DNA from: a virus
Direction: 5' to 3' (one strand)
Length of the DNA stretch: 36,937 nt
IMG/VR virus record: IMGVR_UViG_3300036766_000946
Location: 1-36,937 of that record
Part shown: positions 25,650 to 33,222 of the stretch, one piece after another
Layout: each line of letters opens with the position of its first letter
How positions within the stretch are numbered: the first letter of the stretch is position 1
The notes under the pieces: generated by a model
Seen by the model: only the letters and a program-made list of their open reading frames with translations
Database searches by the model: none
What the model was told of the DNA's origin: nothing
Translations under genes and position numbers: made by a program

Positions 25650-26107
25650 TTTGGTGGTGCCTTTTTTTCAGGTGGAGCAACTGGTACAGTGTTGATATCT
25701 CTGGTGCATAGTATGGCCTTAATTCTCATGTTCTTGAATTCACCATCATCAACTTGCTCAACGAATATTTCAAAAGGCTCTTTATCTATTAGATCATCGG
25801 TATCTTCTATGGATTCATCTTTTCCGAATGGTGCATTGGTAGACCATGCGACTGTTTTAAGTCTTTCATACGAAATTCTTACGGCCTCTTCGCTTGGATT
25901 CACAATATTCAAGAAATCTTTAATTTGCTTATCAACATGTTCTCCTTCGATGATTTTATATCCTAAAATTAGAGATGTACCTGACTTCGTTTCGCCAATC
26001 TCGGCCAATGAAACAATTACCCGATACTTTCCAGTTGGAACAATTGAATAAATTCTTCCACCTTCATTTACTTTTACGTCTTTTAAACTCAATCCAAGCG
26101 TGGCCAT
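25637..26107 (-). CDS. DUF669-like protein (ssDNA-binding type)
   Basis: A 156-residue protein with the DUF669 layout: VPTGKYRVIVSLAEIGETKSGTSLILGYKIIEGEH followed by an NPSEEAVRISYERLK helix and a charged, Pro/Lys-rich tail (VAPPEKKAPPKWKK). Proteins of this family are found next to Sak4-type ATPases in phages and are regarded as single-stranded DNA-binding accessory proteins. Its ATG overlaps the Sak4-like stop (TAATG). The basic tail could contact the nucleases encoded downstream. Confidence 0.7.
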   Translation of the reverse strand: MATLGLSLKDVKVNEGGRIYSIVPTGKYRVIVSLAEIGETKSGTSLILGYKIIEGEHVDKQIKDFLNIVNPSEEAVRISYERLKTVAWSTNAPFGKDESIEDTDDLIDKEPFEIFVEQVDDGEFKNMRIKAILCTRDINTVPVAPPEKKAPPKWKK

Positions 26108-26814
26108 TACTTTCTCCCTGTTATTTTTTCGATTATTATACTTAGGTCTGCATTTTCATATGCATCTAATTTTCCTGTGCGATCTTTACTTAAAGGCGAC
26201 TCTGCAAAGTCAGTAACTAGTTTTCTTATATGAGATCCATCATCATCTTTATAAACTTTATAGAACATAACTAAATCGAACCATGCCTTCACATTATTTT
26301 TAATTGATGTTCCTTGCAGATTGAATGATTCAATTTTTCCTAGCCCATCTTTTTCTACAGAGTCGAGACAAGTGAAAATAACTGAGTAATCTGATAAATC
26401 TCTATACCCTTTAATAATTGTAGACATTAGTTCGCCATACTTCCCCCACATGGGCAAAGCATTTTTTGGTTGGCCAAAGTGTGGGTCTCTTTTCAACTCT
26501 GAAACTATTAATTGTCCTATTTCAGTTAATGAATCAATGAAGACATAATTATACTTCTTTTTGTATTCAGCAGTGTCTAATGCACAATAGATCTCTTCTA
26601 ATGAATCGGTGGGATTCATTGTATCAACTTCAATAACATCAATGGCCGTATCAGATAGGCACGATAACCCTTTCTCTGCACTAATTAACAGAATTTTTGA
26701 TTCTGGAGCAGGAAGAGTTTTTACTAAAGAAGTTTTTCCAACTCCAGATGGCCCTACGATTAAGGCGACGAATCTTTTAGACGCCAGGTCTCCAGATTTT
26801 TTAATTTGTATCAT
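26107..26814 (-). CDS. Sak4-like RecA-type ATPase
   Basis: A 235-residue P-loop ATPase. Walker A GPSGVGKT at residues 21-28 and Walker B near residue 88 (YNYVFIDS) in a compact RecA-like fold without a DNA-recombinase N-terminal domain. The length, the AEKGLSCL stretch and the neighbours (DUF669-like protein, nucleases) fit the phage Sak4 group of single-strand annealing/exchange proteins. It probably anneals or pairs single strands during recombination-dependent replication. Confidence 0.75.
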   Translation of the reverse strand: MIQIKKSGDLASKRFVALIVGPSGVGKTSLVKTLPAPESKILLISAEKGLSCLSDTAIDVIEVDTMNPTDSLEEIYCALDTAEYKKKYNYVFIDSLTEIGQLIVSELKRDPHFGQPKNALPMWGKYGELMSTIIKGYRDLSDYSVIFTCLDSVEKDGLGKIESFNLQGTSIKNNVKAWFDLVMFYKVYKDDDGSHIRKLVTDFAESPLSKDRTGKLDAYENADLSIIIEKITGRK

Positions 26815-27151
26815 TTTTGTTCTCCACAGTAAAAGAAGGTTTATTGGAACTAATAGTCACAATATCATCAACTTTGCCACCTGTTTTTTTATACTGAGAA
26901 TATGACATTTCATACTTAATTTTAAATGCCCCAGGATATTTTGCAGCGGCCTCTTGATCTACTTTTACCGCTAGCGATGGTTTTACTTTTAAAACAAAAC
27001 CTTCAAGTTCAATCTTTAGCGTAGAATCATCTATTAATTGACCCTCAATGAGTTCATAAATTTCACTCTCAATTGATACCCGATGCTCTTTTGCTATTGA
27101 TTCTTTTTCTTTTGCTTCCACTAAATCCCTAACCAGTCTTATCATTTCCAT
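26801..27151 (-). CDS. Small early protein next to the recombination genes
   Basis: A 116-residue protein. A charged N-terminal helix (residues 1-35) is followed by a beta-rich half with VKPSLAVKVDQEAAAKYPGAFKIKYEMSYS. I have seen similar small proteins beside Sak4-type genes but cannot name a function. It is the first gene after a strong minus-strand promoter and overlaps the ATPase gene by 14 bases, so it leads the recombination operon. Confidence 0.6.
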   Translation of the reverse strand: MEMIRLVRDLVEAKEKESIAKEHRVSIESEIYELIEGQLIDDSTLKIELEGFVLKVKPSLAVKVDQEAAAKYPGAFKIKYEMSYSQYKKTGGKVDDIVTISSNKPSFTVENKNDTN

Positions 27152-27175
27152 GTTTCCCCCTATTTACTTTTCGAT

Positions 27176-27204
27176 ACAATACTGCTACGGTTTCCACATG
27201 TCAA
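27176..27204 (-). promoter_or_regulatory. Sigma70-type promoter for the recombination operon
   Basis: On the minus strand TTGACA (27204-27199) and TATTGT (27181-27176) are separated by exactly 17 bp. The start point would lie near 27168, just before the gene at 27151. The -35 box sits 11 bp from the ATG of the divergent XRE gene, and TACAAT on the plus strand (27175-27180) could be the -10 of that gene, so the two promoters overlap. Confidence 0.7.
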
Positions 27205-27214
27205 CAAGGATTTT

Positions 27215-27439
27215 ATGAAATTAAAAGAATATTTAGAAAAAAGAGGAATAAAGCACTTAGAATTTGCAAGAAAATGCGGTTTAAAAAAATCTGCATTTTC
27301 ACGATACTTGAATGGCAGTAGAATCCCTAGTCCACTTACTGCAATGAGAATTAGGGAAGAGTCAAAAAAGCTTGTAACAGAATTTGATTCTATCATAGAT
27401 GATCATCTTGATTTAATTCGTAAAAGTTGTTCAATATAA
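27215..27439 (+). CDS. XRE/Cro-type helix-turn-helix repressor
   Basis: A 74-residue DNA-binding protein. KLKEYLEKRGIKHLEFARK, then CGLKKSAFSRYLNGSRIPSPL, gives a helix-turn-helix in the usual XRE place (residues 14-40). AAGGA precedes the ATG. It is transcribed against the early unit from a region of only 63 bp that also holds the early promoter at 27176-27204, so autoregulation and Cro-like control of the recombination operon is likely. Its last 37 bases overlap the convergent helicase gene, allowing antisense effects. Confidence 0.75.
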   Translation: MKLKEYLEKRGIKHLEFARKCGLKKSAFSRYLNGSRIPSPLTAMRIREESKKLVTEFDSIIDDHLDLIRKSCSI

Positions 27440-28788
27440 GGCATGACCTTATCGCCATATCTTTTTAAGATTTGCTCTTTTATCCAACCATTAGAAAGGC
27501 CTTTAGAACTTGCTACCCATCTCAATTTATAAAAAGCAATCTGTGCTTCTTTTATTGTTCTTTCTGATTTTTCTTCCTCTGTCTCATAGTATTTTGCCAG
27601 CATGCCATTAACATTTTTAATTTCTCTTGGCGCTGGATGGGCCCCGCAAAAAGGGCAACATAGTTCTGATGATTCATAAATCCTAAAGCAATCAATGCAA
27701 GTTCTTATCAATAACTCATCTTTATCTCTCTTAATTTTCTTTTCTGGCTTTTTTAATGAGATCTCTCTTTCTCTGTATGGAGTACCATGTCTATAAACAT
27801 TTCCAGCATTATCAAGGACAATGCAATTTGTTTTATCTCTAAAAGATCGAAGGCCTCTTCCAATGGCCTGTAGATACCAAACTAACGACCATGTCGGCCG
27901 TGCCATAATAATACAGCTAACCATAGGACAATCCCAACCGACAGAAAATATATCAACATTACAAATAACTTTAATTGATTTATTTAATAGACTGTCCTCT
28001 GCAAATTTTCTTTCTTCGTCTGATGAACTAGCATCGCAATGGATAGCATTTATCCCTCTTCTTATAAATTCATCTCTTAATTGCTTAGAGTGCTCTATGT
28101 TGACGGCAAAACAGACGGACGGTCTATTCTGTCCGTATTTAATATAATCTTCAACAACATTCCCAACAATTTCACCCTGGGTAACAAGTTTCGCTAATTG
28201 TTCTCTGTGAAAATCTCCAGCAACAATCTTTAGAGATGAGGTATCTATGACATGAGGGCAATAAATTTCTTCTGGAACAAGAATGCCTTTCTCAACTAGT
28301 TCAATAGGCCTTATAGGACAAACATAATCATCATAACTGGACATATCAGAAAAAGGAGTGGCCGTTAGTCCAAGAATGAACTGACTCTTGTATTTCTCAA
28401 AAATAAGACTGTAGTCTTTGTGTGCCTCATCAAGTATTACAATGCAATCCCTATCGGAAAAAGGAAATTGCCCCCTACTTTTCATCGTGTCAACACTAGC
28501 TATCTGAATGAGTTTTGATTTATCAAGCCTATGATGGCCGGCCATGAAAACAGAGTGATCAATTTTGTACTTGTCTAAGCGACGAGATAAGTTTTTTACA
28601 AGTTCGCGCCCTCTTACTACCATAACTATTGGCATCCCATCGCTGGACGCATCTTGGGCAATATAAGCGGCCATTTCTGACTTACCACCACCCATGTTAC
28701 ACCAAAGTATAATCTTTCGATCATATTTCCATTTATTGTAAATATCTCTTATTCCTTCTTCTTGATAGTCGTAAAGTTTTATACTCAT
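27403..28788 (-). CDS. Superfamily 2 DNA helicase
   Basis: A 461-residue helicase. Walker A NMGGGKSE (residues 31-38), DEAH at about 120-123, LGLTATPF (motif III), and QAIGRGLR (motif VI) place it in SF2 with similarity to phage UvsW/RecG-type enzymes. Near the C-terminus CIDCFRIYESSELCCPFCG is a four-Cys zinc ribbon. It should unwind or remodel replication forks. The start lacks a good ribosome-binding site (a T-rich leader instead). Confidence 0.85.
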   Translation of the reverse strand: MSIKLYDYQEEGIRDIYNKWKYDRKIILWCNMGGGKSEMAAYIAQDASSDGMPIVMVVRGRELVKNLSRRLDKYKIDHSVFMAGHHRLDKSKLIQIASVDTMKSRGQFPFSDRDCIVILDEAHKDYSLIFEKYKSQFILGLTATPFSDMSSYDDYVCPIRPIELVEKGILVPEEIYCPHVIDTSSLKIVAGDFHREQLAKLVTQGEIVGNVVEDYIKYGQNRPSVCFAVNIEHSKQLRDEFIRRGINAIHCDASSSDEERKFAEDSLLNKSIKVICNVDIFSVGWDCPMVSCIIMARPTWSLVWYLQAIGRGLRSFRDKTNCIVLDNAGNVYRHGTPYREREISLKKPEKKIKRDKDELLIRTCIDCFRIYESSELCCPFCGAHPAPREIKNVNGMLAKYYETEEEKSERTIKEAQIAFYKLRWVASSKGLSNGWIKEQILKRYGDKVMPYIEQLLRIKSR

Positions 28789-28827
28789 AAAAAAACTGGC
28801 CCACTTGAATGTTCTAAATAAAATAGT

Positions 28828-28926
28828 TTAATCCAATACCGAGATATCTTGCCAGTTTATTTCTTGTTCGGTTTCACTTCTTTCGTTTAAATCGTTGATA
28901 CCACAAAGACCACTACACTCATTCAA
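28828..28926 (-). CDS. Possible 32-residue Cys-containing microprotein
   Basis: In the 154-bp gap between helicase and primase genes an open frame runs from TTG at 28926 to TAA at 28828. It encodes MNECSGLCGINDLNERSETE and a further 12 residues with a CxxxC pair, and its codon choice looks coding. The ribosome-binding site is weak and the start is TTG, so this is tentative. Otherwise the gap holds no recognisable signal. Confidence 0.35.
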   Translation of the reverse strand: MNECSGLCGINDLNERSETEQEINWQDISVLD

Positions 28927-28942
28927 CTATACCATTTTTTAC

Positions 28943-31240
28943 TCATAAATTTGGATTGACTTCGTACTTGTCTCCGGTTTGTCTTACATATTGATTCTCA
29001 ATGAGTAGGTTTACTCCCAGTGTGAAATCATCATGTCCTAGTTTTGTAACTCCGATAACTGAACCTTGAAAATTCTTGGAATTTATTCCTCCGTTAGCAA
29101 TTGCTGATAAGATTACTTCAGCAGATCTCAGTGCAGTATTGTAATTAACATGCCCCCAAATTAAATCCAAATTTCTTGATAACCATTCTAATAGTTCGAC
29201 CGATAGAAGAAATGATTTTTTGCTTATTGTTGTTGGAATTGTGCCAGGTTTAGAATTTGCTATTTCATACAAAAATGCAATCTGTACAGACTTACCAGAG
29301 TATTTCGATCTAAAAGATTTTAATACGGATCTTTCAAACTCTATGCTCTGCCTTAATTTAAAATCATAATCAAGATAAGCATTTTCCGCTTCATCATTTT
29401 CCCAATAGACATCAATATTTTCTTTGTTGTTATACATAAGCGCGTAGAGATTATCGATTCTTGATGAATTGGGAACTTTTGTCATCTTTTCCATTCTTCT
29501 TATTTCTGGATTAACAGAGATCATAAAGAATCTTTGGAGTAAACCGTCTGACTGTCTTCCTGCTTCCATTTCTTTGATGTCTTTCCCCAGGACATCGGTC
29601 TGAGCACCAACAAGGGCGCATCCTACAACTTTCCTAATATTAACATTTGTTCCGGTTTGAGTCTGGTGACTAAAAGTCTCTGTGGTAGATCCATTTAATA
29701 ATTTTAAGTAAAATCCCCTTAAAGATTCATTGCCTTTTTTAGCTAGCCCACCGATCAAATGAACATATTCCGATGAGGTTAGAAAGATGCCCCTATCCTG
29801 ATTCTGGTTCATTAAATCATAAAGTTTTTCTTGAGTTCCTGACTCAAAAATAAAATTAGGCCTAAGTGCCTTTGTCTCTTTTAATTTTTTCTGTAGGGCT
29901 ATAATGTCTTGAGTAAGACAATCGCGAGACTCATAATCCTTTTCGCTTATTGCTTTTACTTTTTTCTTATAAACTTCTGAAATTTCAGCGATTATATTCT
30001 TTTCATTTTCAATAAAATTAACATCCAGTAATCCAATTTGAGCGTCCATCAACTTTCTCAACGGTGCCATAGCTGCATCAAAGATTGCATCTTTTCGGGA
30101 GCCAGAGGGCGCAACTATCATTGTCGAAATGCTTGGATGAACCTTAAAATTAGGCATGGCATGAATTGTAACTTTTGCCTGACATATTGCCGAAAACGAT
30201 GAAAAGATGGCAAGAAGATAGGCCTCGGAGGGAAGCGCAGATTGTTTAGATAAATCTTGGCAATATTCCTTGAATGCCTCGGGTAATAAGTGCTCAGGGA
30301 ATTGAATAATCATTTTTTTACTTACTAATGGTATGGGTAGTTCCCATTCACTATAAGTTTTTACTTCTTGAGAGACTTTAGCAACTTGCTTCATCACGTT
30401 TCTGAGTTCCTGATCAGTTCTCATCAGACTGCTCTTGTAAGTACACACCCAGGATAAAGCATTCTCTAAGTCGCTTGTCTTGCTTACGAGATCTTTTCCA
30501 AGCTTATTGGAGAAAAAAAACTGTCTTCCTGGGAATAGTCGTCTATCCATGCCAACTAAAGTTTTTGCAATAGTTGATTCTTCAATACCTAGATGAAGAA
30601 GCCTGGTAACTTCTCTCTTCATTGTATTGAACATTCCTGAGCCTTCTCCGACAATGCCAGTAGGTACTAACTTAAGCCCTTCTTCAAGAGAAGCTGCATT
30701 TAGGATTGTTTCAAGGTATTCGATCTTGGCTTCATTGATAACTGGAAGATCTTCGATATCTATATCTAGTAATGATTCTGATATCCACACATAAGGAACC
30801 TGTGCTTCAGGATGAATTGAAGGAGGAAGCACTGTTTGCCCTGTAGTAAAATTAAATTCAACTATGGGCCTTTTTTTATCTCCTTTTAGATACACATTAT
30901 ATTTAGACTTTTTAGGCGTTCCCTCATATCGAAAGAAAACTGTCTTTCCCTTCATCCCACGCTTTACACATACTTGGGACAAATCCATCACTTGATCAAT
31001 TTTATAGATTAGTTCGGGATCATCGGTGTCAATATCCTGCCACCCGATATTCCATTGTCCGGCCCTTATCCCAAAACCTGTAATAGTCCCAGCATAATTC
31101 TCTTCCCATGAGTCGATTACATCATGGGTGACTTCAATTAATTGCCAATCATTAAAGAATGGAGATTTCCCTCTAACAGGGATACACTGAAGGCTTGGCC
31201 TCTTGTCGAGATATTTTGATATGTGACTATAGAAACTCAT
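28943..31240 (-). CDS. Primase-polymerase fused to DUF3987-like ATPase
   Basis: A 765-residue replication protein. The N-terminal third matches a prim-pol domain, with the catalytic acidic pair in WQDIDTDD (residues 69 and 71) and LPPSIHP near 138-144. The C-terminal half (from about residue 310) resembles the DUF3987 helicase-like ATPase, with a P-loop-like APSGSRKD near 380 in which the usual Ser/Thr after the Lys is replaced by Asp. Together they would prime and perhaps extend phage DNA and load on the origin. No separate DNA polymerase is visible. Confidence 0.8.
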   Translation of the reverse strand: MSFYSHISKYLDKRPSLQCIPVRGKSPFFNDWQLIEVTHDVIDSWEENYAGTITGFGIRAGQWNIGWQDIDTDDPELIYKIDQVMDLSQVCVKRGMKGKTVFFRYEGTPKKSKYNVYLKGDKKRPIVEFNFTTGQTVLPPSIHPEAQVPYVWISESLLDIDIEDLPVINEAKIEYLETILNAASLEEGLKLVPTGIVGEGSGMFNTMKREVTRLLHLGIEESTIAKTLVGMDRRLFPGRQFFFSNKLGKDLVSKTSDLENALSWVCTYKSSLMRTDQELRNVMKQVAKVSQEVKTYSEWELPIPLVSKKMIIQFPEHLLPEAFKEYCQDLSKQSALPSEAYLLAIFSSFSAICQAKVTIHAMPNFKVHPSISTMIVAPSGSRKDAIFDAAMAPLRKLMDAQIGLLDVNFIENEKNIIAEISEVYKKKVKAISEKDYESRDCLTQDIIALQKKLKETKALRPNFIFESGTQEKLYDLMNQNQDRGIFLTSSEYVHLIGGLAKKGNESLRGFYLKLLNGSTTETFSHQTQTGTNVNIRKVVGCALVGAQTDVLGKDIKEMEAGRQSDGLLQRFFMISVNPEIRRMEKMTKVPNSSRIDNLYALMYNNKENIDVYWENDEAENAYLDYDFKLRQSIEFERSVLKSFRSKYSGKSVQIAFLYEIANSKPGTIPTTISKKSFLLSVELLEWLSRNLDLIWGHVNYNTALRSAEVILSAIANGGINSKNFQGSVIGVTKLGHDDFTLGVNLLIENQYVRQTGDKYEVNPNL

Positions 31241-31252
31241 TTGTAACTCTTT

Positions 31253-31462
31253 TTACTGGTTAAAATTTTCTAATTCATTCTTCTCTGCTCTGATTTCCTC
31301 TTCTCTTGTTAATTTGAACGACACTGTACTTGGCCCTTCAAGATTAACTACAACATTATTTCCCCTGTTTTGCTGATCAACTCTGACAGTAGCAACAAGA
31401 GCACCCAAATGATATATTTGAACACAAGTTTTTTCTCTTTTTAAATTAAGCCAAAGCCCCAT
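31253..31462 (-). CDS. Small beta-rich protein resembling CsrA
   Basis: A 69-residue protein. I chose the ATG at 31462, with AAAGGG upstream; a GTG two codons earlier is also possible. The pattern LNLKREKTCVQIYHLG, VATVRV, NNVVVNLEGPSTVSFKLTREE resembles the strand order and the GP-V-x-REE signature of CsrA/RsmA translational regulators. If so it could bind phage or host mRNA leaders. The match is by eye, and the insertion of charged residues makes it uncertain; a small unrelated beta-barrel is the alternative. Confidence 0.45.
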   Translation of the reverse strand: MGLWLNLKREKTCVQIYHLGALVATVRVDQQNRGNNVVVNLEGPSTVSFKLTREEEIRAEKNELENFNQ

Positions 31463-31559
31463 AGTCACCCTTTATAAGATTAATTTCGATACAATTTTTA
31501 TTAAAAATTTAAAGCACTGAACTAAAAACATAAAAATATAAAACTCTTCGTAGTAATCA

Positions 31560-31760
31560 CTACTCATTGAATACCTTCTCATGTTCAACGTCGCATTTTG
31601 GACACAAGCACAAAAGTCTATTGTTATGAACTAAAGGTACTGACTCTTCTTCCTCGTACTCAGGATCTATATATCTTGACTGTGGAACACTTTTTTGTAA
31701 ATTAAAAAAGTATATTGCTAAATTGGTTAAGCCCACTTTATTACATTTTTTTGTATTCAT
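31560..31760 (-). CDS. Small zinc-type protein
   Basis: A 66-residue protein with AAGGATAGG before its ATG. The C-terminal half contains LLCLCPKCDVEHEKV and a Cys near residue 5, a possible zinc-binding set, plus an acidic EYEEEES stretch. The end and the following 90 bases (31463-31559) are A/T-rich with a weak hairpin. No family recognised. Confidence 0.5.
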   Translation of the reverse strand: MNTKKCNKVGLTNLAIYFFNLQKSVPQSRYIDPEYEEEESVPLVHNNRLLCLCPKCDVEHEKVFNE

Positions 31761-31789
31761 TTTACCTATCCTTTGTATAATTAATTAAT

Positions 31790-31863
31790 TAAGTCATGGA
31801 TGACTTAAATTGCCGGCACGTCAAAAATCTTAAACACTTTTTTTAATTGGTAAACGTGTCGGC
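31790..31863. repeat. Two nested inverted repeats
   Basis: TAAGTCAT-GG-ATGACTTA (31790-31807) is a perfect 8-bp palindrome. GCCGGCACGT (31812-31821) and ACGTGTCGGC (31854-31863) form a 10-bp stem with one mismatch, followed by T6 on the plus strand. They fill the gap between the 18-residue glycine-stripe gene and the zinc-type gene. This could be an attenuator or operator in the early mRNA, or a plus-strand terminator. Confidence 0.5.
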
Positions 31864-31867
31864 TTTT

Positions 31868-31924
31868 TTAGTCGTCATCGTCACCGAAACCGTCGCCGCA
31901 AAAATATAAAATTTTTCTTTTCAT
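31868..31924 (-). CDS. 18-residue glycine-stripe microprotein
   Basis: Encodes MKRKILYFCGDGFGDDDD. The hydrophobic head with Cys, then alternating Gly, then an acidic end are the same three parts as in the other glycine-stripe peptides of this cluster. Its ATG overlaps the MazG-like stop (ATGA), which implies translational coupling. It is the shortest member and the only one with a basic head (MKRK). Function unknown. Confidence 0.55.
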   Translation of the reverse strand: MKRKILYFCGDGFGDDDD

Positions 31925-32214
31925 TCCAATCCATCCATTCGTCTCTCAAGCCTAGACAATTTAAAATCAACTCGAGTATCAATTCCATCTTCGTTTATGT
32001 CAAAATCCCTAATGATATTTTCAGTGATTAGGATTATTTGATAGACCATGATAGACACATCGGCAATTTCATCGACAATTCTTTGCTTGTTCTGCTTGTC
32101 GCTTGGAACGTCAATTTCATTTTTTAGCTCATTAATTTCTTCACAGGCCTTGTTAAGTTGATTAATAACTCCATAGTGCTTAATTACTCTTTTACAAATT
32201 TTATCCATATCCAT
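31921..32214 (-). CDS. MazG-like nucleotide pyrophosphohydrolase
   Basis: A 97-residue helical protein with the MazG/all-alpha NTP-PPase signature EEINELKNE (residues 24-33) and RIVDEIADVSIMVYQ (45-59), whose acidic residues bind Mg2+. Such phage enzymes hydrolyse (d)NTPs or ppGpp-like alarmones and are thought to tune host nucleotide pools. The ATG follows GGAT and lies 40 bases after the 25-residue glycine-stripe gene. It ends in overlap with the 18-residue peptide. Confidence 0.75.
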   Translation of the reverse strand: MDMDKICKRVIKHYGVINQLNKACEEINELKNEIDVPSDKQNKQRIVDEIADVSIMVYQIILITENIIRDFDINEDGIDTRVDFKLSRLERRMDGLE

Positions 32215-32254
32215 GTTTGTTTATCCTTATTTTTAAATGTCTTTAATTTATCAA

Positions 32255-32332
32255 CTAATCACCGCTGCCGGCACCGCCACCGCTACCGTCACCGAAACCG
32301 GAACCGCTAAAATCAAATATTATTTCATCCAT
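32255..32332 (-). CDS. 25-residue glycine-stripe microprotein
   Basis: Encodes MDEIIFDFSGSGFGDGSGGG followed by AGSGD. The head MDEIIFDF is identical at protein level to the heads of the 32- and 53-residue peptides, and the coding DNA of the head is shared over nearly 30 bases. Its start overlaps the end of the upstream membrane microprotein by 8 bases, and AGGGT is upstream. Gly sits at every second residue. Confidence 0.6.
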   Translation of the reverse strand: MDEIIFDFSGSGFGDGSGGGAGSGD

Positions 32333-32471
32333 TTTTTACCCTAAAATAAATGGCCAGGGTGCATACGATAATAATTATCGTTTGAAAAAAGAAAAAACTA
32401 ATCAGATTATCATTAATTGTATCCATTTTTTTCTCAATTCTCTTTAAAAGAAAAAGGTAATCTCCACTCAT
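32325..32471 (-). CDS. 48-residue membrane microprotein
   Basis: Encodes a short charged N-terminus (MSGDYLFLLKRIEKKMDTIN) followed by one strong span (LISFFFFQTIIIIVCTLAIY) and a basic end. The topology resembles XhlA-like accessory holins or a membrane anchor. It has GAGGTG before its ATG. It is translationally coupled on both sides, to the zinc-type microprotein upstream and the 25-residue glycine-stripe peptide downstream, so it may act with that peptide at the membrane. Confidence 0.55.
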   Translation of the reverse strand: MSGDYLFLLKRIEKKMDTINDNLISFFFFQTIIIIVCTLAIYFRVKNG

Positions 32472-32473
32472 TA

Positions 32474-32599
32474 TTACACCTCATCATCATCATTTGATAT
32501 TTCCGCGCCACACACGCAAATTTCATGATTGCAATATATGCACCTATCGTTTGGCAATTGATTATCATATTCATCTTGTGCTTGATCTAAACTAATCAT
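32474..32599 (-). CDS. 41-residue zinc-knuckle microprotein
   Basis: Encodes an acidic N-terminus (MISLDQAQDEYDNQL), then RCIYCNHEICVCGAEI, a Cx2C...CxC set typical of small zinc knuckles, then an acidic DDDE tail. The ATG directly follows the stop of the upstream gene (TAAATG) with AAGGGG before it. The small coupled genes on either side make a functional operon likely. Function unknown. Confidence 0.55.
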   Translation of the reverse strand: MISLDQAQDEYDNQLPNDRCIYCNHEICVCGAEISNDDDEV

Positions 32600-32785
32600 T
32601 TATTTCCCCTTGGTAAAAGTTAATTGCATATTACTCAACAAATCTTTATTAAAGGCCAACGACTTTTCAGCGCTAAATAACAGCTCTTTCATCCCCTTAT
32701 TTTCAATCGGATTCTCCGCTATCGTTGTTTTATATCGCTTAATATCAATTTTTAATTCTTCGATTCTGTCAATAATTAATTTCAT
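32600..32785 (-). CDS. Small coiled-coil protein
   Basis: A 61-residue protein. I chose the ATG at 32785, which overlaps the lipoprotein stop (ATGA) with GGAG upstream; a longer frame would run through the lipoprotein gene. The sequence (MKLIIDRIEELKIDIKRYKT, then a Lys/Glu-rich helix ending LLSNMQLTFTKGK) is predicted entirely helical and could form a dimeric coiled coil. No family recognised. Confidence 0.5.
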   Translation of the reverse strand: MKLIIDRIEELKIDIKRYKTTIAENPIENKGMKELLFSAEKSLAFNKDLLSNMQLTFTKGK

Positions 32786-33144
32786 AATTTTACTCCGCAA
32801 AAAGGTAGCAACCCAATTGCCGCAGAGCACTCTTTGTTTGTAGGCAAGGCAGGCCTTTTGGATGTCCTAATTCTCTTCCCCTTGTCCTTATCCCTCTTTT
32901 CATCAGAAACGCCTAATTTTGGCGATAATGAGTTCTTTTCGGCATTTTTAGACGGTATGGGAGATACATTATCTTTAATATCTTTATGGCACAATTGCGT
33001 TATAGGCTTATAATGATAATCTTTAGGGCAAACGATCCTATCGCCTTCGTAAACGTCAGGGTGCCAGGAATTATCTTTGTATGAGCGATATCCATGCCCG
33101 CACGAGGCAATGGCCGTTAGTACTAGTAAGTTAATTAGTTTCAT
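32782..33144 (-). CDS. Predicted lipoprotein of the early cluster
   Basis: A 120-residue protein. I chose the ATG at 33144 because AGGAG precedes it and because it begins a signal with an IASC lipobox (MKLINLLVLTAIASC). A start at 33180 would bury that signal. The mature part is Lys/Asp/Pro-rich with four further Cys (IVCPKDYHYKPITQLCHK; NKECSAAIGLLPFCGVKL). An early-expressed envelope lipoprotein suggests superinfection exclusion or envelope modification. It is coupled to the helical microprotein downstream. A second o-spanin is the alternative. Confidence 0.55.
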   Translation of the reverse strand: MKLINLLVLTAIASCGHGYRSYKDNSWHPDVYEGDRIVCPKDYHYKPITQLCHKDIKDNVSPIPSKNAEKNSLSPKLGVSDEKRDKDKGKRIRTSKRPALPTNKECSAAIGLLPFCGVKL

Positions 33145-33195
33145 TTTGATTCTCCTTGTTTTTTTATCCACCGTCACCATAAAATCTTCCTAGTA

Positions 33196-33216
33196 GAAAA
33201 ATGCAATTATTTGCAT
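33196..33216 (-). promoter_or_regulatory. Hairpin with T-tract, attenuator-like (copy A)
   Basis: On the minus strand ATGCAA and TTGCAT (33216-33201) flank a four-base loop and are followed by T5. This small AT-rich stem lies between the 32-residue glycine-stripe gene and the lipoprotein gene, inside a 54-bp direct repeat shared with 33844-33899. It could act as a weak terminator or mRNA-end protector. Confidence 0.45.
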
Positions 33217-33222
33217 TATTTT

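Noticed and set aside
27160-27396. Minus-strand frame over the XRE gene
   Set aside because: It lies across the promoter region and opposite a well-formed helix-turn-helix gene with its own ribosome-binding site.
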